This document shows positions 15,171 to 24,615 of a stretch of 64,000 nucleotides of DNA, piece after piece (positions within the stretch are counted from its first letter, which is position 1; each line of letters starts with the position of its first letter). The stretch is from assembly GCF_017355165.1 (NCBI RefSeq), contig NZ_JADILK010000017.1:18137-82136 (forward strand). Reading direction: 5' to 3'. The notes under the pieces were generated by a model. It saw only the letters and a program-made list of their open reading frames with translations. It had not been told where the DNA came from and made no database searches. Source of the stretch: Bacillus sp. SD075. Lineage in GTDB: Bacteria; Bacillota; Bacilli; Bacillales; DSM-1321. Made by a program: the position numbers and the translations under genes.

Positions 15171-15884
15171 TCAATTTTTCATAAATAAGGACGTCCATAA
15201 ACCTTGCACCCCAAAGGTCTTATCCGTTTGTTCCATCTTCCTCATTTTACGTATTTCCACTACTTCAAATTCCTTGAAGATCATTCTGAGTTTTCCTTCA
15301 GTAAAGCCTAATCCGCCTTTAAGGCTTCTTTGCCTATATACCTCCCAATCGGAAATGTCAGCACCACCCAATATGCCGCCTTCTTCAAAACAAGTAATCG
15401 AATAAAGCCCCTTAGGCCTTAACGCCTTTTTCACCATCTCCAAATAATTGATCCTGCGATGTGGAGCAATATGGTGAAAACAACCTGAATCATACACGAA
15501 GTCATATTGCCCTTCCACAATATCCAAATCAAATATATTGCTTTGAATGAAATTCACGTGCACATGTTTATCTACCGCTCGTTCTTTCCCCCATTCAAGG
15601 GCTTCCTTCGAAAGATCCACCGCATCAACGGAACAGCCTTTTTGAGCGAGATAAATGGCATTTCTTCCAGGTCCGCACCCAAGCTCAAGAACCTTTCCTG
15701 TCCCAATTAACCCACTATCAAAATATGTAACCAAATTCTCATCAGGGAAATTCCCGAAAAAGGGGACCTCTTTCTCACGGTCTTCATAGAAACCATTCCA
15801 GAATCCAGTTGGCTCACGCAATAACGAGTCCAGCATATTCAATAGATCTTCATAGGTTGTAATCGTCTCCGGCAAAACCTTCAC
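15171..15884 (-). CDS. Class I SAM-dependent methyltransferase
   Basis: A ~237-residue methyltransferase. Motif I VLELGCGPGRNAIYLAQKG is near residue 66, the acidic loop VDAVDLSKEAL near 89, and motif II/III YDFVYDSGCFHHIAPHRR near 127. It resembles TehB/UbiE-like small-molecule methyltransferases of the Methyltransf_25 type. The GTG at 15884 overlaps the ribosome site AGAGGTG, so an in-frame TTG three codons in (15875) is a better start. Substrate unknown. A second methyltransferase follows upstream but is unrelated in sequence. Confidence 0.82.
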   Translation of the reverse strand: MKVLPETITTYEDLLNMLDSLLREPTGFWNGFYEDREKEVPFFGNFPDENLVTYFDSGLIGTGKVLELGCGPGRNAIYLAQKGCSVDAVDLSKEALEWGKERAVDKHVHVNFIQSNIFDLDIVEGQYDFVYDSGCFHHIAPHRRINYLEMVKKALRPKGLYSITCFEEGGILGGADISDWEVYRQRSLKGGLGFTEGKLRMIFKEFEVVEIRKMRKMEQTDKTFGVQGLWTSLFMKN

Positions 15885-16015
15885 CTCTTCCCATTGTATC
15901 CCACTTGTTAATTATACTGATTTCGGCTACAACAAAAACCAGCTCTATGATGTATCCTGATGTCTTTGAATCCGATCCCAAGCCACTTCTGAAACATGCT
16001 TCCTCCATCTTCCTG

Positions 16016-16644
16016 TTACATCCGTTTACTAATGATTATCTTTCTATGCATTCCATTCAGCATGATCGGTCGATCTTCTTTAATTTTCATACCCTGATCA
16101 TGTCTACTGAACAAATCTTCAAACCGCAAGCCGATATCCATTCCTAAAAACTACTGATGGGTCGCAGAAGCTTTTTCGGTAGTGCAAGCACTTCATCTTT
16201 AGAAATAAACTTATCGAATAGTATTATTTTCCCATCCCCTTTTAAAACCCTGATCATTTCCTGAAGACATACATTGGCATCAGGTACGACGGAAAGGGAA
16301 AGGACCAAACTTCCCAGTATATAGTCAAACGATTCATTCTCGAATTCCATATGCTGTGTATCCATCTCGAGGAAATTGATCGATGTATGATCAAATTTCT
16401 CCATCGCTTTTTCTAGCATATCGGCTGACAGGTCTATCGGCGTTATCTCAAGGTCAAGACTCTTGATCAGCTCCAAATCGGCCCCCGTTTCTACGCCCAC
16501 AAACAGAACCTTTGCATCATCGTGAAAATGCAACTCTTCAACTAATCTTTTCCTGGCATCTAAAAAGCGATGGGAATTGAAGATTTTGTCATAAATCGGC
16601 GACCACACCTTATTAATCACTTTATTCCACGAATTATTCAACAT
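16016..16644 (-). pseudogene. Class I methyltransferase gene with a one-base frameshift
   Basis: The first 166 codons (16644-16144) encode a UbiE-like methyltransferase with a weak motif I (VLFVGVETGADLELI) and IDLSADMLEKA. They stop at ALPKKLLRPISSF. In the next frame the family's C-terminus continues at once as GMDIGLRFEDLF, then IKEDRPIMLNGMHRKIII, ending at a TAA (16016-16018). Restoring one T to the T5 run at 16145-16150 would rejoin the frames into a ~209-residue protein, the normal length. It may be a true pseudogene, a recent mutation or a sequencing error in the homopolymer. Confidence 0.82.
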
Positions 16645-16829
16645 CCCCTCCCCCTTACATATTTCTTCTACAAAGCATAATCAATCCCTTCCAAGCGGAT
16701 ATTATATCTGGCAAATTAGTAAAATTAAAAATAGTATGCGACGCAGTGATCCACGAAAACGGACATGTCAAGAACGACCCTCCAAATATAAAGCCCCTAA
16801 CTTCGAGAAATATTATTAACCAAATTACC

Positions 16830-16858
16830 TTGACTGTCATAGTAATATACTATAGGAT
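16830..16858 (+). promoter_or_regulatory. Promoter with dyad operator for the padR operon
   Basis: TTGACT (16830-16835), 17-bp spacer, TAGGAT (16853-16858). The spacer contains a perfect dyad ATAGTA-ATA-TACTAT (16839-16853). PadR-family repressors usually bind dyads overlapping their own promoters, so autorepression is likely. Confidence 0.6.
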
Positions 16859-16878
16859 ATACCAAAGGAGGTGAGGAT

Positions 16879-17208
16879 TTGGTTCAACGGCAACTATCCT
16901 CTGACTTGCTTCGCGGACATGTAGATACGATGATTCTAAAGCTTCTGCAAAGTGGCGATAAATATGGTTATGAAATCAGTAAACTGATATATACGAATTC
17001 CAACGAGCAATATGAAATTAAGGAAGCGACGATGTATTCCAGCTTAAAACGGCTGGAAAAGGATGGATGCATCATCTCTTATTGGGGTGATGCCACACAA
17101 GGCGGGAGAAGGAAATATTACAAAATCACCTCGATTGGGGAAGACACATATACCCAAAATAAAAATGACTGGGAGCAGGCCAAACGAATACTTGAGCGCC
17201 TCCTATAA
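16879..17208 (+). CDS. PadR-family transcriptional regulator
   Basis: A 109-residue PadR-like winged helix: LLRGHVDTMILKLLQSGDKYGYEISKLI (residues ~9-36), then YEIKEATMYSSLKRLEKDGCI and GGRRKYYKITSIG for the wing. The start is TTG at 16879, placed by an ideal AAGGAGGTGA just upstream. It is the first gene of a tight three-gene operon with a HAAS/pentapeptide protein (17 bp later) and a 32-residue microprotein. PadR proteins often control a co-transcribed membrane stress or drug-response gene. Confidence 0.88.
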   Translation: MVQRQLSSDLLRGHVDTMILKLLQSGDKYGYEISKLIYTNSNEQYEIKEATMYSSLKRLEKDGCIISYWGDATQGGRRKYYKITSIGEDTYTQNKNDWEQAKRILERLL

Positions 17209-17224
17209 GAAAGGAAGATAAAAT

Positions 17225-17944
17225 GTGATTGAAAAACTGCATACACATGTTCATAGCATTTTTGCCCCGTACAAAAGTGCAAAAACAACAAAGGAATTGG
17301 AAGAAGAACTGCTGCAAAACTTACTGGAAAAATACAATGACCATAGAAGGAATGGCGCCAGTGAGCAGGAAGCGTATAAGCTGACTGTGGATTCGATTGG
17401 GGAAGTATCAGAGCTCATGGAATCACTCAACCTTCAATATAATGTGCTTGAGCAGGCTATAAACATGGACTATTCCAGGCAACGTTTATTGGATTCCGAC
17501 TTCCGCTCGGTTTCGGTGCATGATGGGAAGTTTAATTACTGCGATTTAAGCCGTTCCGACTTCAGCCATTCCGACCTGACGAACAGCACATTTAAAAGCA
17601 GTAACTTAGATAATTGTACCTTTGAAAACGCCAATTTAACCAGTACCCTATTTAAAAGTGCCAATTTAAAAGGCGTAACTTTCAAGAACAGCATTTATAA
17701 TAAAACCCATTTTAAAAGCTGTAATTTATCTGGTCTCATATTTGATGGGGAAACATTCAACCAAACCATTTTCGAAGGTTCCTCATTGAAAAAGGCATCA
17801 TTTCGTGATGCCACACTCATCAATGTTCAATTCAGGATGTCCGATTTAAAGAAAATCGACTTTACTGGAGCTTCGATGGATAAACTCACTTACAACTTTT
17901 TACATGGAGCTAAGGTTGATCTTAGCGGCGTGACCATCATCTAA
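17225..17944 (+). CDS. HAAS-like N-terminal domain fused to pentapeptide repeats
   Basis: A 239-residue soluble protein. Residues ~1-75 form the helical domain seen after PadR genes (HAAS/permease-prefix type: TTKELEEELLQNLLEKYNDHRRNGASEQEAYKLTVDSIGEV). Residues ~90-235 are about 25 pentapeptide repeats of the A(D/N)Lxx class (DFSHSDLTNSTFKSSNLDNCTF...), predicted to form a right-handed quadrilateral beta-helix. The start is GTG with GAAAGGAAG upstream. HAAS domains normally precede membrane domains; here a beta-helix takes that place. The role may be to pass a signal to, or act under, the PadR repressor. Function unknown. Confidence 0.82.
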   Translation: MIEKLHTHVHSIFAPYKSAKTTKELEEELLQNLLEKYNDHRRNGASEQEAYKLTVDSIGEVSELMESLNLQYNVLEQAINMDYSRQRLLDSDFRSVSVHDGKFNYCDLSRSDFSHSDLTNSTFKSSNLDNCTFENANLTSTLFKSANLKGVTFKNSIYNKTHFKSCNLSGLIFDGETFNQTIFEGSSLKKASFRDATLINVQFRMSDLKKIDFTGASMDKLTYNFLHGAKVDLSGVTII

Positions 17945-17957
17945 GGAGGAATTTCCA

Positions 17958-18056
17958 ATGACTTTACCGATCGCGATTGTCGTATCCACCTCAATCATTT
18001 GCGTGACCGTGTTTCTGACTGCGGTCGTACTAAAAGGAATGAGCATGGGAGAATGA
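17958..18056 (+). CDS. Membrane microprotein of 32 residues, third gene of the padR operon
   Basis: The translation starts MTLPIAIVVSTSIICVTVFL and ends KGMSMGE. It is one hydrophobic helix followed by a short polar tail. The ATG lies 7 bases after AAGGAGG, an excellent site, and only 13 bp after the upstream stop. A perfect terminator follows 9 bp later. These three signs make it a credible gene despite its size. A single-pass membrane microprotein co-expressed with a PadR/pentapeptide pair could be a regulator or partner of a membrane protein. I do not recognise a family. Confidence 0.7.
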   Translation: MTLPIAIVVSTSIICVTVFLTAVVLKGMSMGE

Positions 18057-18065
18057 TTCATCAAG

Positions 18066-18107
18066 AACCCTGTGCTAAGACATAAAACGTCTTAGCACAG
18101 GGTTTTT
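18066..18107 (+). terminator. Intrinsic terminator of the padR operon
   Basis: A 16-bp perfect stem (18066-18081 with 18089-18104) and 7-base loop, followed by TTTTTCC. Confidence 0.92.
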
Positions 18108-18346
18108 CCATGTTCACTATATCTTTTCAGATATGCTAATCATTCATCCGCCCCTCCTCCCCTGCATGAACCTTTAGACTTCCACTTTAAATTCATACAA
18201 GAGGTAACTCACTTTCCAGATCTTCTTTATCAAGGCCCAGGGGAACTGGCTCCCCCCTTATCTCCGGTTATACGCTTCAGACTGCTATGCGGCCTGCTTC
18301 ATCCTAATGTTGTATATCTCTTGATCAGCCGAAATGAAACCGCACT

Positions 18347-18531
18347 GGATTGAAGAAATCTGCGACACTCCTACCGAATAACTGGATTGCCGAGACCCCA
18401 CAGGCGCTTGCTTTGATGAGACTTGGCAGAAAGTCGGCGAAAAGGAGTCGATTTCTGAAACCTGCAACTTTCTTCAAACAAAAAAACTGCAGGCAAACTC
18501 GTTTTCTTCGAGTTTGTCTACAGTCCGAAAC
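18347..18531 (+). repeat. Dispersed intergenic repeat, copy B
   Basis: Reads GCGACACTCCTACCGAATAA, GAGACCCCACAGGCGCTTGC, GATGAGACTTGGCAGAAAGT, AAAACTGCAGGCAAACTCG and CTACAGTCCGAAACG in order. It matches copy D closely over the left half (only a few differences in GCGACACTCCTgCCGAATAACTGG) and copy A over the right half. The right end folds as CAAACTCG-N7-CGAGTTTG. Nothing else is visible in the 499-bp gap besides this and the padR terminator. Confidence 0.75.
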
Positions 18532-18555
18532 GACTATCGAGTCCCTATAGGGCCT

Positions 18556-19527
18556 TTAATTCACTTGTGATTTATGCCATTTCCACGCACTTTCAATGAT
18601 CTCCTCCAAATTTATCGACGCTTTCCACCCAAGCTCTTCATATATCTTATTAGCCGAAGCAACCAGACGGGCTGGATCTCCAGGGCGACGATCTGCATAC
18701 TCTATGGTCGGTTTCACTTCTGTGACTTTTTCGCAAGTATCGATTACATCCTTAACCGAAAATCCTTTTCCGTTCCCAAGATTGTAGATGGCCGTATCCT
18801 TCTTCCCGGATAATAGGGCTTGAAGCGCGATTATATGAGCTTGAGCTAAATCCGTTACATGGATATAATCACGAATGCAAGTGCCATCTTCTGTGTCGTA
18901 GTCCGTACCAAACACGGAAATCTTTTCACGTTGACCTAATAAATGCTGCAAAATGATTGGAATCAGGTGTGTTTCCGGATCATGGCTTTCACCGATTTCT
19001 GCTGATGCATGCGCTCCAGCCGCATTAAAGTAACGCAAGACGATATAATGAAGTCCATATGCCTCTGCAAAGTCCCCTAAGATCTGCTCTACCATCAATT
19101 TCGAACGACCATATGGATTTATCGGATTGGTTGGCTGATTTTCATCAATCATATCAGCATTCGGTATCCCGTAAGTAGCTGCCGTTGATGAGAAAATGAA
19201 ATTCTTAACATCATGCTTGAGCATGGTATTCAATAATGTAAGAGTTGCACCTACATTATTATCATAGTATTTATAGGGATCTTGAACAGACTCACCAACC
19301 AAGCTATTAGCGGCAAAGTGCATAACAGCTTTAATGGGATATTTAAGAAATATTTCATTCAATACCGCTTCGTCCCCTAGATTTCCTTCCACCAAGATAG
19401 CCTTCGAATCGACCAGCGAACGAAAACCTGTTGAAAGATTATCCAGAATGACTACCTCTTCCGTATTCACTAACTCTTTTACAAGATGACTTCCAATATA
19501 TCCCGCACCGCCAACGACCAAAATCAT
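18556..19527 (-). CDS. galE: UDP-glucose 4-epimerase
   Basis: A 323-residue extended SDR. It has the NAD-binding GGAGYIGSH at residues 6-14, SSTAATYG with the active Ser/Thr near 118, the catalytic YGRSK near 142, and late substrate-site motifs (IYNLGNGKGFSVKDVI; ADRRPGDPARLVAS). It interconverts UDP-glucose and UDP-galactose. It lies downstream of the giant TagF/GT protein and gtaB on the same strand. Together these suggest supply of UDP-hexose for wall teichoic acid or a related glycopolymer. The length is normal and there is no anomaly. Confidence 0.93.
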   Translation of the reverse strand: MILVVGGAGYIGSHLVKELVNTEEVVILDNLSTGFRSLVDSKAILVEGNLGDEAVLNEIFLKYPIKAVMHFAANSLVGESVQDPYKYYDNNVGATLTLLNTMLKHDVKNFIFSSTAATYGIPNADMIDENQPTNPINPYGRSKLMVEQILGDFAEAYGLHYIVLRYFNAAGAHASAEIGESHDPETHLIPIILQHLLGQREKISVFGTDYDTEDGTCIRDYIHVTDLAQAHIIALQALLSGKKDTAIYNLGNGKGFSVKDVIDTCEKVTEVKPTIEYADRRPGDPARLVASANKIYEELGWKASINLEEIIESAWKWHKSQVN

Positions 19528-19629
19528 ATAGAATTTCCCCTTTTACTTTAAGCTTGAATGAATCATTAACAAATTTAGCAACCTATATATGTCATGAGTA
19601 TGAGGTCTAATTATAAGAACCTCTCTCTT

Positions 19630-22600
19630 TTATAGACATTTATTGAAAGTTTCCATGGCCAATCCATTATATTGGGTATAATCAAACTTCGCTAGTTTAG
19701 GATAATCATTACTAACCATAGTAGATAAGCCCTTTTCCAGTCCATCTAGGTTATTTTCAACAAGTAAACCATATTTACCGTTTTCCAAAACGGTACGGTT
19801 AGCCACTATGTCAGTAGCCATGATTTTCATTCCTAAGGTCATTGCCTCCAATAATACCATAGGCTGCCCTTCATAATGTGAGGAAAGAACGAAGCAGTCA
19901 CATTTTTCCATGAACGAAAATGGATTTTCAAGCTGACCCAAAAGATGAATGGAATGATTTAAGTCCAGCTCATCAATGATTGCCTGCAAATCTTCCTTTA
20001 AAGGTCCTTGTCCTAAAATATACAGTTTACTTTTTTTGTGTTTCCCATGAAAGCCTGCGAATGCACGAATCAAATTATCTTGACCTTTTTCAGGAGATAA
20101 CCTTCCCATATTGACAAAGTTAAAATCATTTTCATCCGGATATGGAACGAATTGATTATTCACTTCCAATCCACGCACCTCTTGTACGATTAACGCCTGT
20201 TTATCGATCCAACCTATAGATATCCCATCCAATAATATATGGGCATAAGTACCAAGTTGAGTAACCGCTTCTTTATCGAATTCCACGATCCGGCCGTTAA
20301 AGGTGGGCCCATTTTCCAAGACCATGGCATCTTGCAGCCCATAAGCCTTATCCCAAATATTATAATCGCCTAATTTAATTTCGGCAGTGCCGCGCACTTC
20401 CCGTTCTTTTAACAGTATTGGCTCTTCTATGATTTCGAATGCTCCCGTATTTAACCAGCCAATTTTCTTATTATCGCTTTCGAAAAGGTAATAGCCGCCT
20501 TTTTTGGTTCTGTTATACATTATGATTCTGACAACTTGCCCTTCAAAATCGATTGCCTTGCCCACTCTCTTAGCCTTGTAGTTCGGATAAGCTTTCGTCC
20601 AGATTGTATGGTCTTCCGGGGTAGTTATTTTTCCGTACTTCTGATTACCGGTGTTTATTTCCTTCAGCGTTCTATTTTCAATCTTATCAATGAATTCTTT
20701 ATTGTTTCTATAGTTTCTGGATAGTATATACTTTCTTTTCATCATGATTTGCAGCTTTTCATTAAATCCCATGTTTTCATTGATTGTATAATGTTCAAGC
20801 ATGGATAAAGCTGAATTATCTATCCAGCCTATTATCTTTTCTTTTACAGATATTCTGCTATAAATCGAATGCTGGGTTTTTGCTTCCCTATCGACTTTTA
20901 CAATGATCCCTTTAAAATCTTGACTGCCGGAAACTTTGTACGTTCCATCAACCTTATACGGCAGGGACCAAATAAAGTTTCCTCTTGGTCTTACTAACCT
21001 CGCCAATTTATCCAATTCTTTTTCATAAATAATGCTGTCTGGCAACAGCTCCACTGCTTCTTCACTAATCCAGCCAATTACTTGATTGTCATGACTGAAT
21101 TTGTAAAAAGTCTTTTGATCAGCATAGGCTTTTCTTGAAATCACGATATCAGCGTCTTCAAATCGTTCTTCCAGTGGAAATTGATTGGCATTCGCAATTC
21201 CCGGAAGGGTATTCCAAACTTGATTATCCTTAACATGCCTTACTATCGCCCTTGCTTTGAAGTTTTCTGTGAACAATGCCATTTCATCATTTTCAATAAC
21301 TTCAGATTCATTTGACTCGATTTGAAGGATTTTATCCGGGTTGATAGAATTCATTACATAATCAAATTTATCATAGTCTGCATACTCCAATAGATTCTTA
21401 CGGTTTAATTCCATCGTGCCCTCAGAAACACTCACCAGTTTATCAAATCGATTGTATACGGAAAACAGTCCCCTTAGATTGATACGGTGAGGTCTCTTTC
21501 CATTAATGATTCGCTCACTATCAGAAAGCAAATCATTGTGCATATAACAAACTTTCTTTTTTGCATCAGCCGCCAGCAGATATTTAGCCCAATAATGGCT
21601 GTAACCGCTGAAATCGATAACAAAATCAAATTTTGTTTTACCGAATAAACGTGCATGCTCTCTAATATAGGCATTTTCCGGGTAAAGCCTCTTCCCTAAG
21701 AAACCTCTTTCCCCTCTGTTATGGATGAATTTGTCTTTGTAGATTTCCAAAAATTTATACACAGGCAAGCCAGGTTTGAATAGAAAGCGCACATTCTTAT
21801 TAACCTTACCCATGTTTTTCAAAACCTCGTGCGAGTGGGGAGTGGCCGTAAAACAGCTGACATCATATTTCTCATAATCAATATTATTCATTAAGTTTAG
21901 GAAAGAGGATGTTATCCCGTTATCCCTCAATCCGCCCGGATAAATTAGTATTTTTTCCTTTGCGGAATCCAGACCAGTAATTGTGTTTAGTTGTTTCGTA
22001 GACTTTTTGAAAATATGATTAACTATTCTTTCTGTTACCCTTCCATCCTCATGGTTAGTGAATTTCCCCTGCATTTTTTTATATTTATCTGAATATCCCA
22101 ATTTCACCTTTTTAATATCTTTAATGGCTAGAGCCAATTCCTTTGAGTTAAAAAGCATGGGTCCCGGAAGTTCGTCGTTTTGGAGATATTGTCCCCTTTG
22201 CTCTGCATAAACGTCCGTATCCCATGTGTAAAATAGGATGGGCCTATCGGTAACAAGGTAATCAAAGAAGATGCTGGAATAATCCGTGATGAGCAAATCG
22301 ACTGCAGCAAGCAGTTCATTTGTATCCACATGGTCAGGTATTAGTCGATCCAGGATTTCCGAATGCTTGGCAGCCTCTTTATATAGAAATGGATGCACCT
22401 TAATAAGTAGGTTATATTGTTCACCAATTTGACTTTGTAAATCATTCATATCCGCAATGATTTGAAGGAGATCATTATCCACTTTGGCCAGATTCGTCCC
22501 CTTCCAAGTCGGCGCATATAAAATATTTTCCTTGGCATCACTGATTTTCAAACCTAGAGTCCTTAGATATTCCTTATACTCCCTGGGATTCGTATTCAGC

Positions 22601-23232
22601 GTCAAATCGATCCTCGGATATCCTTCTTCTATAATTTCACCTTTATACAATCCATTTAACTTGTAGCTATGTGTAAATATGTTGGTGGTATGGGCATTAG
22701 GGCTCAAAATGTGATCTGCACTCAAAAAGTTCCTGACAACGTTTTGAGAATGAGATGGGTTACCTGGTATATCAAAGCCCATATTCTTTAGTGGCGTTCC
22801 ATGCCAGGTATTGATGTAAATTTGATCGCTTTTAGGGATGAAGAACGACTGGAATGTGGAGTTATTGATTAAATACTCACTTGTTGCCAACCATTTTAAG
22901 TATTCCTTTGAATTACGTTGAACAAATTGAACATTCGGCATATCCTTAAACTTCGTTATTACACCTGAGAGGACACTGAAATCCTGGATGGACCAAATGT
23001 GCATAAAGTCTTGATAGTCTTGATTTTCCAGCATATATTTAAACATAGCGTATGGGCTGTCAGTCATACTGTTTCCATCACGACTCTCATATAGAATTGT
23101 GTGTTTTTGTACGCTTAATTTCTCATAATATTTTGCATATCTATTTACACGCTGATGGTTTTCCTTTATTAAGAAATTAGTGATAGGCTGTTTGAGGAAA
23201 TCGACTTTTCTTTTTATTACCTTCTTATTCAC
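19630..23232 (-). CDS. TagF-like CDP-glycerol glycerophosphotransferase fused to a GT4 glycosyltransferase interrupted by four GW modules
   Basis: About 1200 residues. Residues ~55-420 form a TagF-type glycerophosphotransferase (NTWHGTPLKNMGFD, ILYAPTWKGT, LITDYSSIFFDYL), which polymerises glycerol-phosphate teichoic acid at the inner membrane face. Residues ~438-655 resemble the N-lobe of a GT-B enzyme (KILIYPGGLRDNGITSSFLN). Residues ~665-1030 carry four SH3-like GW modules, each ending in GW (734, 816, 939, 1021). Residues ~1050-1210 are the nucleotide-sugar lobe (NMGRLSPEKGQ, SSHYEGQPMVLLEAMTLG). There is no signal peptide. A TTG at 23274 is possible but lacks a ribosome site; GTG 23232 follows AAAAGGGG. 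Neighbours galE and gtaB fit glycosylated teichoic acid synthesis. Confidence 0.8.
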   Translation of the reverse strand: MNKKVIKRKVDFLKQPITNFLIKENHQRVNRYAKYYEKLSVQKHTILYESRDGNSMTDSPYAMFKYMLENQDYQDFMHIWSIQDFSVLSGVITKFKDMPNVQFVQRNSKEYLKWLATSEYLINNSTFQSFFIPKSDQIYINTWHGTPLKNMGFDIPGNPSHSQNVVRNFLSADHILSPNAHTTNIFTHSYKLNGLYKGEIIEEGYPRIDLTLNTNPREYKEYLRTLGLKISDAKENILYAPTWKGTNLAKVDNDLLQIIADMNDLQSQIGEQYNLLIKVHPFLYKEAAKHSEILDRLIPDHVDTNELLAAVDLLITDYSSIFFDYLVTDRPILFYTWDTDVYAEQRGQYLQNDELPGPMLFNSKELALAIKDIKKVKLGYSDKYKKMQGKFTNHEDGRVTERIVNHIFKKSTKQLNTITGLDSAKEKILIYPGGLRDNGITSSFLNLMNNIDYEKYDVSCFTATPHSHEVLKNMGKVNKNVRFLFKPGLPVYKFLEIYKDKFIHNRGERGFLGKRLYPENAYIREHARLFGKTKFDFVIDFSGYSHYWAKYLLAADAKKKVCYMHNDLLSDSERIINGKRPHRINLRGLFSVYNRFDKLVSVSEGTMELNRKNLLEYADYDKFDYVMNSINPDKILQIESNESEVIENDEMALFTENFKARAIVRHVKDNQVWNTLPGIANANQFPLEERFEDADIVISRKAYADQKTFYKFSHDNQVIGWISEEAVELLPDSIIYEKELDKLARLVRPRGNFIWSLPYKVDGTYKVSGSQDFKGIIVKVDREAKTQHSIYSRISVKEKIIGWIDNSALSMLEHYTINENMGFNEKLQIMMKRKYILSRNYRNNKEFIDKIENRTLKEINTGNQKYGKITTPEDHTIWTKAYPNYKAKRVGKAIDFEGQVVRIIMYNRTKKGGYYLFESDNKKIGWLNTGAFEIIEEPILLKEREVRGTAEIKLGDYNIWDKAYGLQDAMVLENGPTFNGRIVEFDKEAVTQLGTYAHILLDGISIGWIDKQALIVQEVRGLEVNNQFVPYPDENDFNFVNMGRLSPEKGQDNLIRAFAGFHGKHKKSKLYILGQGPLKEDLQAIIDELDLNHSIHLLGQLENPFSFMEKCDCFVLSSHYEGQPMVLLEAMTLGMKIMATDIVANRTVLENGKYGLLVENNLDGLEKGLSTMVSNDYPKLAKFDYTQYNGLAMETFNKCL

Positions 23233-23405
23233 TAAATAGGCATCCCCTTTTATGGATTCATACTCACCATTCAAAATTATGTTTGTCTTCCATTAACAAA
23301 AAATAACAACTATGAATGGTCAATAGTTGGAGATTTTTATTTTCACTCACTCTATTAAGTTAGAAAATTCGATAAATTCATATGATTATGCTTGGCAGTA
23401 ATAGT

Positions 23406-24293
23406 TTATTTGCCCACTGTCTTGTGCAGTTCGAGGATATTTTCCATTACTTTTATGATGTCGTCTCTTAAATCTGGACGTTGCAGGGCAAATTCAATGG
23501 TCGTTTTCACAAAGCCCTCGACAACACCGACATCATAGCGTTTTCCTTCAAAATCATAGGCGAAGACTTTTTGGATTTCATTCAGTTTTTGGATGGCATC
23601 CGTTAATTGGATTTCACCGCCAGCCCCTGTTTCCTGCTTGGCTAGGAAATCGAATATTTCCGGAGTAAGTATGTACCGTCCCATGATGGCTAAATTGGAT
23701 GGCGCCGTTCCTTGTTTTGGTTTTTCAACGAAACGGTTCACTTCGTATCTTCTGCCTTCTTGCGCAAGCGGGTCAATGATGCCGTATCTATGTGTTTCGT
23801 TCTCATTTACCGGCTGCACACCAATGATGGACGAACCTGTCGCATCATATTCGTTGATTAATTGGAGTAGGGAGGGCACATCGCTTTCTACAATATCATC
23901 GCCTAAAAGGACGGCAAAAGGCTCATCACCAATAAAGTTACGTGCACACCAAACAGCATGTCCGAGGCCTCTCGGTTCCTTTTGCCTGATATAGTGGATA
24001 TTAGCTAAATTGGATGGGAATTGCACCTTCTCCAATAAATCGAATTTCCCTTTATCCCTCAAGTTATTCTCTAGTTCGTATGCATTATCAAAATGATCTT
24101 CTATCGCTCGTTTATTCTTTCCTGTAACAATGATTATATCTTCAATTCCCGCTCTCACGGCTTCTTCTATAATATATTGAATAGTTGGTTTATCCACTAT
24201 TGGCAGCATTTCTTTAGGCATTGCCTTCGTTGCAGGCAAAAATCTAGTTCCTAAACCCGCTGCAGGTATAATGGCCTTTTTAACTTTTTTCAT
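23406..24293 (-). CDS. gtaB: UTP-glucose-1-phosphate uridylyltransferase
   Basis: A ~295-residue nucleotidyltransferase with [30 protein letters not shown] at its N-terminus, the [13 protein letters not shown] substrate loop near 165 and [11 protein letters not shown] near 187. It matches B. subtilis GtaB over the whole chain. It makes UDP-glucose from UTP and glucose-1-phosphate for teichoic acid glycosylation and glycolipids. I start at ATG 24293 ([13 protein letters not shown]), nine bases after AAGGGG; a GTG six codons earlier lacks a site. A terminator sits ~170 bp upstream of the start and a pgcA remnant beyond it. Confidence 0.93.
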   Translation of the reverse strand: MKKVKKAIIPAAGLGTRFLPATKAMPKEMLPIVDKPTIQYIIEEAVRAGIEDIIIVTGKNKRAIEDHFDNAYELENNLRDKGKFDLLEKVQFPSNLANIHYIRQKEPRGLGHAVWCARNFIGDEPFAVLLGDDIVESDVPSLLQLINEYDATGSSIIGVQPVNENETHRYGIIDPLAQEGRRYEVNRFVEKPKQGTAPSNLAIMGRYILTPEIFDFLAKQETGAGGEIQLTDAIQKLNEIQKVFAYDFEGKRYDVGVVEGFVKTTIEFALQRPDLRDDIIKVMENILELHKTVGK

Positions 24294-24465
24294 TCCTTGT
24301 AACCCCTTCACATTAGGATAAAACTACAAATTTTACTTATTCACCCTTTTCATAGTAACATAGACTCGTTTTTTGTAAATATATTATCGGAAAAAATAAC
24401 CATCATTTGTATACATATCCAAAATTTAAAACTTACGCCCAATACAATATCCCGCTTTCTTCTTG

Positions 24466-24511
24466 AAAAAATAAGGCCTTTCCCCGATATTTCAGGAAAG
24501 GCCTTATTTTT
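24466..24511. terminator. Bidirectional intrinsic terminator upstream of gtaB
   Basis: A 17-18-bp stem with AAAAAATAAGGCCTTTCC (24466-24483) and GGAAAGGCCTTATTTTT (24495-24511). It is flanked by A and T runs, so it can stop transcription from both sides. It probably served the pgcA gene now decayed at 24616-24901. Confidence 0.85.
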
Positions 24512-24615
24512 CTTAATTATACGTCCGATAGGTCCAAAGGCTCATTCTTTTAGAACCATTGATCCTCTCGTTAATATTTCCCATCAAAGATTTCATGACC
24601 TGGTTCAATTTCAGC

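Noticed and set aside
16655..16840. 61-residue minus-strand frame between the methyltransferase remnant and padR
   Set aside because: Covers the padR promoter region, no ribosome site, no recognisable domain.
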